Shown here: piece by piece, positions 1 to 11,500 of the stretch
How the letters are laid out: each line of letters starts with the position of its first letter
How positions within the stretch are numbered: the first letter of the stretch is position 1
Source: Amphiura filiformis
Lineage: Eukaryota > Echinodermata > Ophiuroidea > Amphilepidida > Amphiuridae
Length of the DNA stretch: 64,000 nucleotides
Reading direction: 5' to 3'
NCBI RefSeq assembly: GCF_039555335.1
Contig: NC_092647.1
Coordinates: 17,190,493 to 17,254,492, forward strand
The notes under the pieces: model-generated
What the model saw: only the letters and a program-made list of their open reading frames with translations
Told to the model about the DNA's origin: nothing
Database searches by the model: none
Program-made: the position numbers and the translations under genes

Positions 1-345
1 CGATCATGGAACAATGATATTTAAAATCGGTGACATACTTGATGGGTTCTTCGTATACTTGGAGTGGTGACTGTGGATTGCAGTTCAAGGTCATGTACTC
101 GGTTTTAGGAACACTGATGATTAGACACAGGCTTTCTGCTGCAGCCGCTGTTCTGGTCAGCCGTGCTTGTGCCCGTGGAATGGAAGATTCAAGTAAGGCA
201 ATATCGTTAGCAAAATTCAAATCATTCCAAACCTTGGCGTTATTTGGTTTTCAACATCACTGTCAGTCCCCTCGGTAGCCATCAGGTAGTCGATGAGAAC
301 AATGAATAGGAATGGAGCTAGAACACACCCGTGCAAAACCCGAGT
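1..345 (-). pseudogene. Non-LTR retrotransposon reverse transcriptase fragment
   Basis: Read on the minus strand, positions ~345 to ~255 encode VLHGCVLAPFLFIVLIDYLM, the conserved block that precedes the catalytic loop in non-LTR reverse transcriptases. After a frameshift near 250, the frame continues as FANDIALLESS, where the usual A-D-D of the active site reads A-N-D. It then continues with an A/Q-rich helix, the KTEYM motif and an IKYVTDFKYHCSMI-like stretch. The fragment runs off the left edge of the window. The frameshift and the changed catalytic aspartate make it a dead copy. The clade was not determined; the KTEYM and DFKYLG-type motifs resemble RTE- or CR1-like elements. Confidence 0.75.
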
Positions 346-360
346 AGGTTTATCCTTCGT

Positions 361-751
361 GTAAGAGGACACGAAACTTCGTGCCCCTACATGTGTTTAT
401 TTTTGTCGGTGGCACCATGTGACAGTTGTTTCTTTTTAGTCGTTGTTTCTCTTTAGTCATAATAATTTAGACGCCGAGTCCTTATTTTGCTTGTTACACC
501 CTGTATATTATATGGGTTACCCTGTATAATGACTCCCATTGTATCGTTTCATAACATCGTGTAAGAGGACACGAAATTTCGTGCCCCTACATGTGTTTAT
601 TTTTTGTCGGTGGCACCATGTGACAGTTGTTTCTTTTTAGTCGTTGTTTCTCTTTAGTCATAATAATTTAGACGCCGAGTCCTTATTTTGCTTGTTACAC
701 CCTGTATATTATATGGGTTACCCTGTATAATGACTCCCATTGTATCGTTTC
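361..751. repeat. Tandem duplication, two ~195-bp units
   Basis: A unit starting GTAAGAGGACACGAAA at 361 is repeated at 561 almost base for base. Both copies run through a Cys-free AT-rich stretch to CCATTGTATCGTTTC (ends ~550 and ~751). The period is about 200 bp. Differences are a few substitutions and one extra T, so the duplication is recent. Each unit carries a CACCCTGTATA string resembling a mariner-type end, but no element boundary was found. No coding capacity. Confidence 0.8.
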
Positions 752-1806
752 TGAAATCGTCTGAGTATATGCTCTCAGAATATATATACTTGTGTTGGGT
801 TCTAATGTAAACTTTTGAAGTTATAGTACCAAACCTGTAAAAGCATGTGATTTGTTTGAAAAATACACATGCGACGCAACTGGTGCCCAACATAAAAAAA
901 CATGACCATAGGGTAAGAAAAAACACATAACGCCACGCCATTAGCGTTGCAATGGAAGTCAAATGGGGAACGTGTCGCCCTAGATGAATTTAGCGCCCCT
1001 GATGGATTATAAGCCCCTTCCAAAAGGCGGAATTCTGAAATTTCTAGACCACGCACCATGGGCGTCAATCCCGGGGGACAGGTTCCATGTCCACTTCACA
1101 TATTTTGGACGGGGGAACACAATATCAAATGGCCTCCCCACAGGACCGTCGCCATTGGGTGCGGCACCCTCTGTCGATCCCTAAAAAAGGGGGAAAAGGG
1201 GAGAAAGAAAGGGGGAGAGAAGGGGAAGAGAGAGGGGGAGGGGAGAGAGTGGGGATAAAAACTATATTCAGTTCGTAATATAGGCCATATTGAGCCTGTA
1301 TAATGGGGCATACAATGATATTGGCTAATGTCCAGGCGTGTTTAGGTGATGTGGACGATCGACAAAATATAATGTGCGCATCCCATCACCTTCCGCAACG
1401 CGGCCTTCATCAGCACCAATGGAGATTGCCATGGGCATCTAGGCGTAGATCCCAGTGGGGATGGGGAATAAATCCCCAATATATTGGGGGATATATGGGG
1501 ATGGTCCATACAAGCACCGCCATGTTGACACCTGTATGTGGGTTTCTGACCAAATTACCTTATATTTGGTCATATAAACTTAACAGTACAATTTATTCCA
1601 CTTTTGCACCATAATCCATCACTTTAGCTTCTAATATGGTAAATTTTTCTCGAGCTTCGAGCGCATTTGTACCATAATATGATTTTGTCACTAGAAAGAT
1701 CTCGATTCACTGTACTTCAAGAAATATTTTCCAAATCCACCCCTTCCCCCACCCCCACCCCAGTTAAAAAGAAATCTACGCCACTGGCCATAGGGCAGGG
1801 TGGCAA
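752..1806. other. Non-coding stretch with purine run and a solo hAT-type end
   Basis: No convincing exon. Positions ~1182-1256 are an almost pure G/A tract that gives several spurious reading frames. CTACGCCACTG at 1776-1786 matches the right terminus seen in the intact hAT-type MITE at 13176-13540. Its left partner was not found, so it is a solo end. A GCTGATGAAGGCCGCGTTGC-like string (minus strand, ~1395-1420) is a motif often found in repeat elements. Confidence 0.4.
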
Positions 1807-2270
1807 GTGATGCACTAAATGGCTTCAATTTGGAACTTCGTTTGAAACTTCAATTTAAAAACTTCTGGGGGGGGAGGACATCACTCCGCAGACAACCAAC
1901 CCCCTGTTAATGAATAAACAAGTGAAAAATGATGGCCCAAATAGCATCGATTCGGACATTTATTTGGCAAAATTGTCCAACCTCTTTGGGAAGAATATCC
2001 CCCTTAGACACCCCCTGCTTATGGATAACCACTAAAAAAATGATGCACCAAATTGCTTCAATTTGGACCTTCATTTAGCAAAATTTTCCAACTTCGGAGG
2101 TCAAACCCCCCTGCGCATGTTTAAACAAGTAAAAATGATGCACCAGATGGCTTCAATTAGGACCTTCATTTGGCAAAATTTTCCAACTTCGGAGGGGGGA
2201 TCCCCCTCAGACACGACCCTGCTTTAATATGTATAAACAACTTAAAACTGATACACCAAATGGCTTCAAT
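1807..2270. repeat. Divergent tandem repeat, about five ~100-120-bp units
   Basis: Units begin near 1810, 1929, 2041, 2137 and 2250. Each reads like GATGCACCAAATGGCTTCAA, then TTTGGACCTTCATTTGGC, then CAAAATTTTCCAACTTCGG and a G- or C-rich spacer with CCCCCT. Units differ by many substitutions and by spacer length, so the array is old. The last unit is cut off by the 3' end of the neighbouring retrotransposon. No coding potential. Confidence 0.75.
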
Positions 2271-3360
2271 TGATTAATAATAATAATGATACACAGATTT
2301 AGAGAGCGCTTTTTAAATGAAAAAACAAAGCGCTATGGAAAGGGAAAAAAATACAAGAGGGAGGAAACATTAGGTGAATAGGTGAGTTTTTAGGTTCTTT
2401 TTGAATGTTTGAACATTTGGAGAGTTACGAATGTGGGAAGGCAATCCATTCCATAGAACAGGGGCAATGATGGAAAATGCTCTGTCACCAGCCAACTTGT
2501 GGGATCTTGGAATGGAAAGGCAAGTGGCAGCAGTAGAGCGCAACATGTACCCAGAATGACGGGTGTGAAGGATGGAGGACAGGTATTCAGGTGTTGATGA
2601 AGCAAGAACCTTATAAACATGAACGAGAGTGCGGAACTGGACACGTTTAGCAACTGGAAGCCAGTGCAGACTATGAAGCAAAGGAGACGTATGAGTATAT
2701 TTTGGTTCTCTGAAAATGAGTCTGGCGCACTTGTTCTGGAGAAGCTGCAGGCGGGTGAGGTTTTTCTGAGAGATGCCATTAAGCAAGGAGGAGCAGTAAT
2801 CAATCTTGGACAGGACAAGAGTCCTAACCGCATTGGTACACGCATCAAAACTGAGAAACCGCCTCATCCTCCAAATATTGCCAATCTGCCAGTTCAAAGT
2901 TTTGGACAGATGTGCAACATAACTGGACATCTTCATGTGATGGTCAAAAATGACCCCTAGATTCTTTATGGATGAAGATACAGAGATCTCCAACCCATCC
3001 AAATAAAGGGTGAGATGTTTGATATTAATGTAGTGATAATCAGAAGAGGCAGCAAAAAAACTCAGTCTTCGCCATATTGAGCTTGAGCTTGTTACTGGTG
3101 AGCCAAGCTTGTAGCTCATGGATGCAGTTGGAAATTTTGAACAAGGCACAAGCTGCATCACCCGGGATGGCAGGATTAAAGGTGATCATCAGCTGGACAT
3201 CCTCAGCATAGAGGTGATATTGGAGGCTGTGATTATGAATAATGTTCCCAATGGCACGAGTGTAATAGGTGAACAATATCGGGCCAATGACCGATCCCTG
3301 GGGGACACCATAATTAAGTGACAATGCATTAGTGTACTGTAGCATTGTATCGTACATGCG
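2271..3360 (-). pseudogene. CR1/L2-like non-LTR retrotransposon, 5'-truncated and frameshifted
   Basis: The minus strand encodes the C-terminal half of a reverse transcriptase in two frames. From ~3357 the first frame has YGVPQGSVIGPILF followed by YHLYAEDVQLM, where the catalytic Y-A-D-D reads Y-A-E-D, then LNMAKTEFF. After a frameshift near 3050-3160 the second frame runs to 2370. It has the region with IDYCSSLLNG, LQLLQNKCARLIF and the end block DRAFSIIAPVLWNGLP...FKKNLKTHLF typical of CR1/L2-like elements. The 3' tail (minus strand, 2370 to 2271) ends in AGCGCT-containing sequence and an ATTATTATTA microsatellite, the usual 3' end of this group. The 5' portion, including the endonuclease, is missing. 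Inactive. Confidence 0.88.
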
Positions 3361-3598
3361 AGAGAGAAATGCTTACATTGAATATTAACAAGTTCGCGGG
3401 TTGAACTGATAGAATGAAAAGAAAAACAAAATAAAATAGTTCATGCATGAAATTGTATTGTTGCGGAATGAATCTAACAGTTGACCAAGATCTGATGACT
3501 TCAAATCTATCATGAATTATGTTTCAGCATAAAATAAAACAAACAAAGAAAGATAGAACGCCCCAATCCTATTGACCTGTTTTTTTGCTTAACAGGTA
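3361..3598. other. No feature seen
   Basis: AT-rich sequence between the retrotransposon copy and the TTACATAA repeat region. No exon, RNA gene or inverted repeat was recognised. Confidence 0.4.
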
Positions 3599-3920
3599 TG
3601 TATTTTTTACATAATTCAAGGTTGTGTGAAAAATACCTATTTGTTATAGGGTTCATATGCTACATAAATGTTATGTATTTTTTACATAATTTGTGTAAAA
3701 TATTACATAACAATTATGTCGTAAAATAGCTGAGGTAAAACAATCTACATAAAAGTTATGTAAATATTTTACCTAATATGTAAGTATTTTTTTTACTTAT
3801 CTGCTATGTTTTTTTACATAATTCATGGTTATGTAAAAAATACCTATTTGTTTTGGAGTTCTATACGTACATCGAAGTTGTGTAAAATTTTACACAATTT
3901 GTGTACTTTTTTCTGTGAGT
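3599..3920. repeat. AT-rich repeat with recurring TTACATAA motifs
   Basis: Two related ~110-bp blocks start near 3599 and 3805. Each has TTTTTTACATAATTCA, then GGTT(G/A)TGT, then AAAAATACCTATTTGTT. Between and after them ATGTAA/TTACAT strings recur in both orientations, e.g. TTACATAATTTGTGTAAAATA. It looks like the interior of a miniature inverted-repeat element, but clear termini were not found. Confidence 0.5.
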
Positions 3921-4204
3921 GTACTACATTTACTTTTTATGTCGAAGGTAGGTCAAACTATACTTTTTCTGAATCCTTGCAATGAGAGGAATAATCTGGT
4001 GTGCTTGTTAGCCAGATTTAAGCAACTTTAAAATTTGACCACTGTGTTGACCTTTAACCTTGAATATGGCCGGAGTGCCGGGAATTATTAATGTGTTGTA
4101 GGACCATAAAAGGAAGTTAAAAAGTTGGTTTGACAGAGTCTTGGGATGCACATTAAACCTTGGTATATACACTGGTATTGGTATACATCTTGGTATATAT
4201 ACTG

Positions 4205-4451
4205 GACTATTATAATAGTGCCGTATATAGTAAATACGACACTATGTGATGCACTTTTTTCTACTTTTTGTACCATTTTTGTTTACTATACGCCAATTTA
4301 ATTATTTAATTACTTAGTTAATTACTAGTTAATTACTTAATTTTCAGCTTTGGAACTTGGCGTAATTGAAGAGAAGATTTAAAACCTATATAACAAAAAT
4401 GGCAAAAATGAACAAAAATTTACGATACGTCACTATGTGATGAACCTGACG
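4205..4451. mobile_element. Right end of a CGTC-terminus MITE (partial)
   Basis: Positions ~4419-4451 read CGATACGTCACTATGTGATG then AACCTGACG, followed by ATAT. This is the same design as the right end of the element at 20496-21757 (a CGTCACTATGTAAT-type block, then CGACG, then ATAT). A related CGACACTATGTGATGCAC string sits at ~4228, and AT-rich TTAATTA repeats lie between. The matching left end was not found, so it is a truncated copy. Confidence 0.5.
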
Positions 4452-4719
4452 ATATGTTATACATGTATAATACGAGATAGTATTCTGTTTCAATTATATG
4501 ATTGAACGGGTTGCACAGCAATTTCATCATTACAATGTTTACAATGCCAAAATCTACTATTAATATGTTCACGAAATTCTTCAGTAGTCACATCACTACA
4601 ATAGTTTATATGAACATTTTTCTTTGTTATTTTCTTTGTTTTTTCTTTACGTGTTTAAAGCACACAGCACACAGACAGAAAAAATACATATGTGCACGTG
4701 GCGTCACTCTGCAATGTTG

Positions 4720-4975
4720 TTTGTGGAAGAAGAAGCATTTTGAAGATATTTTGTCTCGGACAGGAAGTGACACATTAATGACCTTTGACCACAAATATGT
4801 GACTACCCCGTCAAGTGACGTCATTGTGCTATGTTTTCTTATAGAAGAAGAAGCATTTTGAATGTCGAAATTCACGGTTTTGACCTTAAACCGGATGTAG
4901 TGACCCCTTAATGACCTTTGACCCCAAATCTGTGAACACCTCAAACGTTTGCAAGTGCATAACTGTACGATGTTG
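4720..4975 (-). repeat. Two units of the GGGGTCAAAGGTCA repeat family, inverted
   Basis: TTAATGACCTTTGACC at ~4777 and CCTTAATGACCTTTGACCCC at ~4905 are reverse complements of the repeat that fills 34-39 kb. They are spaced ~130 bp apart. Flanking words (AGAAGCATTTTGAA, CGGATGTAGTGACCCC) also correspond to that repeat, as do the reversed CATCTTCT and GGTCACTTCCGG words. It is a small dispersed fragment of the same Helitron-like family. Confidence 0.7.
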
Positions 4976-5391
4976 CTTGTGGGAAAAGAAGCAGATTGAC
5001 AGAAAGAAATCCGACAGAAACAATAGACGTAAAGCGACTCTCTGATCAAATTAGTATAGGTCACCCGCAACGATTGTTACAGTACTCCGTTACCATAAGG
5101 CCTACAAAAATGTTTCATTGGCGTAACATGAGAAAAAATAGGGTAGGTAGGAAGGGATTTTTTTAATTATTATTATTTTAGTATATTCAATGACATTCTT
5201 TAAAAAGTTAACCATGCAACTTTTAAAGTGGTAATTTGCAAAAAAAGAAAAAAAATAGGGTAGGTCGGGTTACGCCAATCAAACATTTTTAGGCCTAATT
5301 TAAGTATACGACCTTAAATATGATATTCCACCTCCTCATCTTTATTTGTTATTCTTCTTCTTCTCTAATTAAGAAAGAAAACATAACATAC

Positions 5392-5569
5392 CTCTCCCAT
5401 CAAGTGAAGATATGACGTAGCTGCTTGAGGGTGTCCTCATCCATTCCTGGATATTTCTTTTGACTCTCTCTTGGTATTCCTGCCATCTGATGACGGGCAC
5501 AACTTCTTCACGCCAAGGTTTGATTATCTTTTGCATCTTTTCGCACAACTTGGGAAGTTTATCCGTACC
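5392..5569 (-). CDS. Roco gene exon h: start of COR domain
   Basis: 178 nt, entered in phase 0 and left after one base. The acceptor is AAATCTTTCAG and the donor GTATGT. LPKLCEKMQKIIKPWREEVV, then PVIRWQEYQERVKRNIQEWM, resembles the DAPK1 segment just after its Roc domain (a LCEK-helix, a PxWR turn, then xxQFxxxVQ). This is the N-terminal COR region, which mediates dimerisation. The donor shows the gene continues to lower coordinates. No further exon was recognised in 1-5391, where retrotransposon debris lies, so the next exon may be outside the window. Confidence 0.8.
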
Positions 5570-8500
5570 CTGAAAGATTTATAAAGCATAGTCAAGGAAA
5601 GTATCGTATTTACACACAAAAAAAATTTCATATTTTGGAATGAAGTGTGGAGGACTTTGGCGTTTCTGCCAAAGCAAACGATTTATTTGTGAATCTGTTG
5701 AACTGACAATGGCTTATGGCTATGTTAACCGTAGAACTACGAAGGGGAAAGGGTGGCACCACCCTAAGGGTTTCATTCGTCACAAAACAATTCGCGTCTT
5801 TACGCCCAAACGACTTTTAAGATAATCGTCGATCCATCCTTGCGCTCATTTTAGTGATAACATTTTTACCCCAGAACCTTAACCGGGGGTAGGACCGACC
5901 ATCAAAAATGACCATAGGGGGAGGGGAGGCCGACCATAGTAAAATCTATGATTTTCATTTCAATCTTTTAATATTATTCTTAGAGATATTGACTTTTTAC
6001 ACTTTAATTTGAAATAGTCATTTCCTTTTATATTTTGCCAAAAATTAGATGAAAATCGCATGCTCGTAGAATTTTTAGCCGAAAATCAATTTTGACTATA
6101 CTTCTGTGCATTGCCAGAATTTCCAAATTTTGCAAGAGTCCGCTCACATTATGACGTCATTATGTGGGGAATGTTTGTACTTATTTTGGTATCACCGGAT
6201 AGAAGAGACGCATAGCTATACATTAGTACCAAATATAGCGGTATATGATGTTTATAATTGAAAATTAAGGTACCAACAACCCCCCTCGTAGTCAGTGTTA
6301 CAAAATATGGTTCGATAGTTCTAGGGTTAATGTTTTCTCGTATTTAAATTATTTCTCTATTTTATATATCAGCGTATCTCACCACAATCGCCTGCCTTCG
6401 GGTTTTTAGGATCCTTTTCAGAGTTTCTACCCCATTACACCTTGCATCCCGTCCATCCACGAGGATCAGAGATTCGTCGATTTCTAGCGTTCCAGCGAAT
6501 GCATCTCTCGAGTCTTTGAGACATTTTCTTGCTAAACGTTCTCCTTAAATAAGAAAAGAATAACATTTCAGAATAAGCATGACATTATGAGTACATACAG
6601 CGAAAGAAACATACAGGTTGTCAGAAAAGTCCCTTTATTATGTTCATAACTCCAGTATTCAGTAACCGATGCAAACATGAAGGTTTCCTTGCATAGAGAA
6701 AATGTATACAACAAAACTCCGAAACAATCTCCAAATCTCAAGTTTCCATTACCTTCTCTCAACATCTAGACACATTTCCCACATTCACTTCAATTGCAAT
6801 ATTAAACAGTTGTTACAAGTCGTAAACATGGTAAATATTCAAGGCCAAAATTACCTTTTCCCAGTTCTCACATGAATGCACGAAAAAAAACACGATTTGT
6901 ATAAGTTAACAAACTCTAAATCTTTAATGAAAAGTATAATATGATTGACGATGATTCTGGACATACATAAAGGCATACACTCTTAATAGAGATTACACTA
7001 TTAATTACTATTTATTCGGTACCCTTCTGCTTGTTGATTACAAAGTTCTGTTGCACTCAATGTTCCGAACGACTGATTTATATCCTAATAAAAACTTTTC
7101 CTGAGCAGATCACTGTTCAGCAAAGTTCATTGTAGGCTTGAATTTATATATCCTTTGTGTAAAAAATCCTCGCACAGATGACCATATCCAAAATGGTGCT
7201 GCTTTCAAAAATCACTCACTTTCTCCAGGTAATGGGTTGTTTTCTGCACAGACCCAGCAAACACAAAAACGTTTTAAAAACGTTTTAAATAAGTTATATT
7301 TTGGCTTTTGGTTTAGGTAAAAACGTTTTAATAACATTAAAATGTCGGGTTATATAAAGGTCATGATAACATTTTAAAACGTTTTGTATGAAAACACACT
7401 ACAACAATATTTTTAAATGTTTTCAAAAATGTTGTAAATTATTTTTGCAAACATCTTTGCCAAATATTGTGTCAATACTTAAATAACATTATGTTAAAAT
7501 ATTTGAACCCAGCAAACACAGAAATGTTCTTGAAATGGTTTTTTTCAAAACCTTTTAATAACATTTAAATGGGCTATATAAAGGTCATGAAAACATTTTG
7601 AAAACGTTATTGTTTAGAATGTTTTGTATCAAGTTTTCAAAAATGTTATTAAAACGTTTTTATACCCTTTATATAACCCGACATTTAAACGTTTTCTGAA
7701 AATCATTTTTGTTTGCTGAGCAGTAAAATAAAAAAAAAATGTTTTTTAAGGTTATGAAAACGTTTTATACTCTTAATATACCCTTTATATAACCCGACAT
7801 TTAAACGTTTTCTGACAACCTTTTATAACCTTTTGCGAATGATGTCGAAAACGTTTTGTGTTTGCTGGGGATCCACTTTATTGAGAAGATATGTTGTTTC
7901 ATAAACCATACTCCAGCAAGTTGACAGAAGAAAATTAATCCCAATGCAATACAATGTTCACATTGAGACATATAGCGGTTTCAAAGATACAAAATTAGAT
8001 CAAATCTGATCAAAATGAAATTCCCCCTAAAATGTCTTCATATACTCAAACGCCTGCATAAATTCTTGAAAGGGGTTCCCATCTCTCAACTCACATCCCT
8101 GCCTCTCCTTATCAGGCACGTCACCCGCCCTATGAGTCAAGCAGATTTTCTCTGCAGAAAGTCTCGCCGTTAGCGACACTTGCTTTCTTACGGTATAGAA
8201 GTACGGCAAAATAACAAAGCAGGGCATACCCAGGTATCCACCATATCCAAGGATATACAAATACGGTAAACATTTGCCCCAATAAAACAAACATAACAGG
8301 AACGCTGTTGGGGAGTGTCTGTGATTTACCTTCCGATTGACAGATATCAAAATACACAGAGATTTGGTTCTTAGAAATCACTGCGAATAAAATCAGTTGA
8401 TAAAAATATTATCAAAATAACTCAATAAATGAAGTACTCTAGCACACATGAAACTATGACAATAATTACAAAAGGTGTGATTGCGCACCCCAGTAAAGTA

Positions 8501-11500
8501 TTTTTTACTCTTTATTTTCGCACGGCTACGATATTTTATTTCAATAATAGGCCGGCCGGATGTGCAACTTTCGTGCCTGTCACGGATTTGTTCCCATCCA
8601 TTTGAACCCATGTTTTTTAATTATTATTATTGTCATGTAGAAGTATATATTGCACTGGTAAATATAGTATGTCTCTTTTTTCTTGAATGGTACTGCAAGG
8701 GTGTGAATAAAAGTAAAAAAACACACACAAAATACTGCGTTCAACGTCCGGGCAGTGTTGTCTGTTTTGCTTACACTTACATCAGTCCACATCGGACCAA
8801 AAAATGGGATGATTTGTCTTCATGGGTTAAGTACGTGATTTAAGGGGTGGAGACAGGGTAGATTCGTTAAATGAAATATAACATCTGTATTTTAAGTAGC
8901 CATTGGGATAGTTGTTATACTTCCCTTTGTTTTTGACAATGTGGTTATAATAATAATACTGCCAAGATGATAAGCAGATAAACAACATCAAAAAATGTGT
9001 GCTTATGCTTTGGTTTTATTCAGAAATGAAGCCAGTAAAAGCTATCTTCCGAAGAAGCACATTATCCGCTAACGTGTTCAAAATGTTTCTCTGTCGCTCG
9101 TAGTATCGCGTCGTATTCAGGCTTGTTTCATCAGTTAGAAATGACTTTTATTACTATAACTTATACTTAGGAGTTCACTTCTAAAATATGTGGGGTAAAG
9201 ATTGTGACATGCCTAGAAAATATAAAACAAGTCGCTAGCCAAGATAATAATAATAATAATAAGGCATTTATAGAGCGCAAGTAACAAGGTCTCAGTGCGC
9301 TTTACAGTAAACTCTTACTCTACAACAGCAAAAAAAGATATATAAAATACACAGAGAGCATTTTTAAAATCTTACACTACAGAAATTTATCCTAGACAAA
9401 AGTGATAAAATACGCAAGAGCAATATATACATAAGTCATGCAAGTAAGAACATAATAAAAAACAAGCTAGAAACAGATAAAAAGTCAGAGTCCAGATGGC
9501 CAGCATCGACACAATTGCACCCAAAAAAACACATGAATTAAACTTGCAGGTATTTCACAGAAAATAAATGAGTTTTTAGCCGCGTCTTGAAGACTGTCAC
9601 AGTTGGTGAAGAGCGAACAGTGAAAGGCAGATTGTTCCAAAGGGTGGGAGCAGCAGTAGCGAAGGCTCTATCACCATAGTATTTGGTGGATGACTTGCGA
9701 GTATAATCTAGAAGCAGTTTGGATGACGACCGGGTATTGTAACTAGGCTTGTAAAGCAAGATGTTTTCAGCGATGTAAACAGGCGACATGCCGTGAACAG
9801 CCTTATAGGTGAGGAGAAGCAGAAGCAGATGCGTTCCGTACAATGTGTCCCTGCTCGTTAAAAATGCGTGCCTAACACAGAAAAACATCAAAACACAGGT
9901 TATTAATTTTTCCAACAGGTCTTTTAGACTGGTTTTATTTTGGAAAAAAATCGTGTTCCTAGCGACAAGTTTGCGTAAAAGTTGCCAATCAGTTTACTTT
10001 TGTTAATTTGGGTATGCTGAACTCGAATCTATTGTCTGCCAAGCAATTTATTGAGACCGTGACCCTCAAAAAGACCCCCAAAAGACCCTATATAATCATA
10101 TAGGGGGCAAAAATTAATTTTATTCCAATAACACTTTCACTTTTCCTGATCCTCACGTATATGGCAAGCCAAGGGGGCCAAAAGCGTGGAACAGCTACGC
10201 GTAGCTTCTTTCTCGTTACGAGCAGCTGTTTGACCAATCAAAATAGTCAAATTTAATCACGTGGTTGGGTCGTTAGCTGCGCGTAGTATAGTTATAGGTA
10301 TCCTCTTTCACAATTATTATCTTGTAATTAATTTACGGAATTAGCATAGATAACGAACGGGTAACGGAGGCCAAATCACTGCACGTGTCAAGAGAACATG
10401 TTGCTAATGCCTGGCTAAAATGACACAAAGCATATTTATTTAGTGTTTCCAAGTTTACATCGTGTTTAATAGCAAGTAACTTTATACTCGGGCTGTAGTG
10501 GTGCAGGGGATATGAAGGTCAAACAACAACTACTACTGATGTAAAGCGCTGTGTAAAGATATTGCAGGGAAAGCGATATCACATGCCACTGTGTAAATAT
10601 GGAGAGAGTAAAATGGGTCATCATTTTTTTCGGAACGGGGGGGGGGGTTCATAAATTTACAAAAAGTCGGCGTCAATAAATTGCGGTCCTCACTATTTCG
10701 GCATCAAAATGTTATGACCCCCGACTCCCACCACCGATACACCTTACCCCCTAGACAGGCTAAAATTGTATTGAAATCAGTTTTTTTGAATACAATAAAC
10801 ACACCATCTGAAGACATCTTGTGACTCCCTACTTTTTGTCATTATCAATTTATGACCCCTCCCCTTATTTTTCTTTCCAAAAAGTATGACCCCTATATTT
10901 GGGATCCCTTCCGAAGAAAATGATAGCCCCTAAATATAGAACAATCATCATTCTGTTCAGATATTACTTTAATAGCACCTATACCATTTTTTGCTGATAT
11001 ACTACAGATATTTTCATTTACAAAAATTAACAACGTAATATTTGTGAGAGAGGATGTTTACATCAGCTCCACGTGTTTAAAACCGCGAATCTGATTGGTT
11101 AATAAGCTGCACGTAACGAGAAAGAAGCTGCGCGTAGCTAGTCCCACGTTCTGAGCCGCTTAGCTTGCCATACACGTATGTACATGGAAAACACTGTGAC
11201 AATACGTAGTGTATTGTCACGGTGAAGACCGTGCTTGGAAGAGTATGCTGTATGCTAGCATACGTATACTCTGGTTGCTCTATGAAAAAGGAATAAAAAT
11301 CAAAACCACTATCCCTCCAATTAGCTCCTGCTGATTTCCCATTATAGAACTATCAAAAGTGTGCCAACAGGTATCATAATAACATCATTACATAACAATT
11401 TCCTATCTTTTGGATTGTCTGCTGTGGTTTATCATTGGGGTGGGCTTGTGTGGAAGTGTATTTGACCAAAGGGGGTAATTATCAGTAATTGGGCCTGGAT

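Noticed and set aside
361..751. Pair of LTRs
   Set aside because: The copies are almost directly adjacent (about 10 bp between them), with no TG...CA ends, so a plain tandem duplication fits better.
1058..1311. Overlapping Gly/Lys/Glu-rich and Pro/Ser/Phe-rich frames
   Set aside because: Produced by the purine-rich tract at 1182-1256 on both strands.
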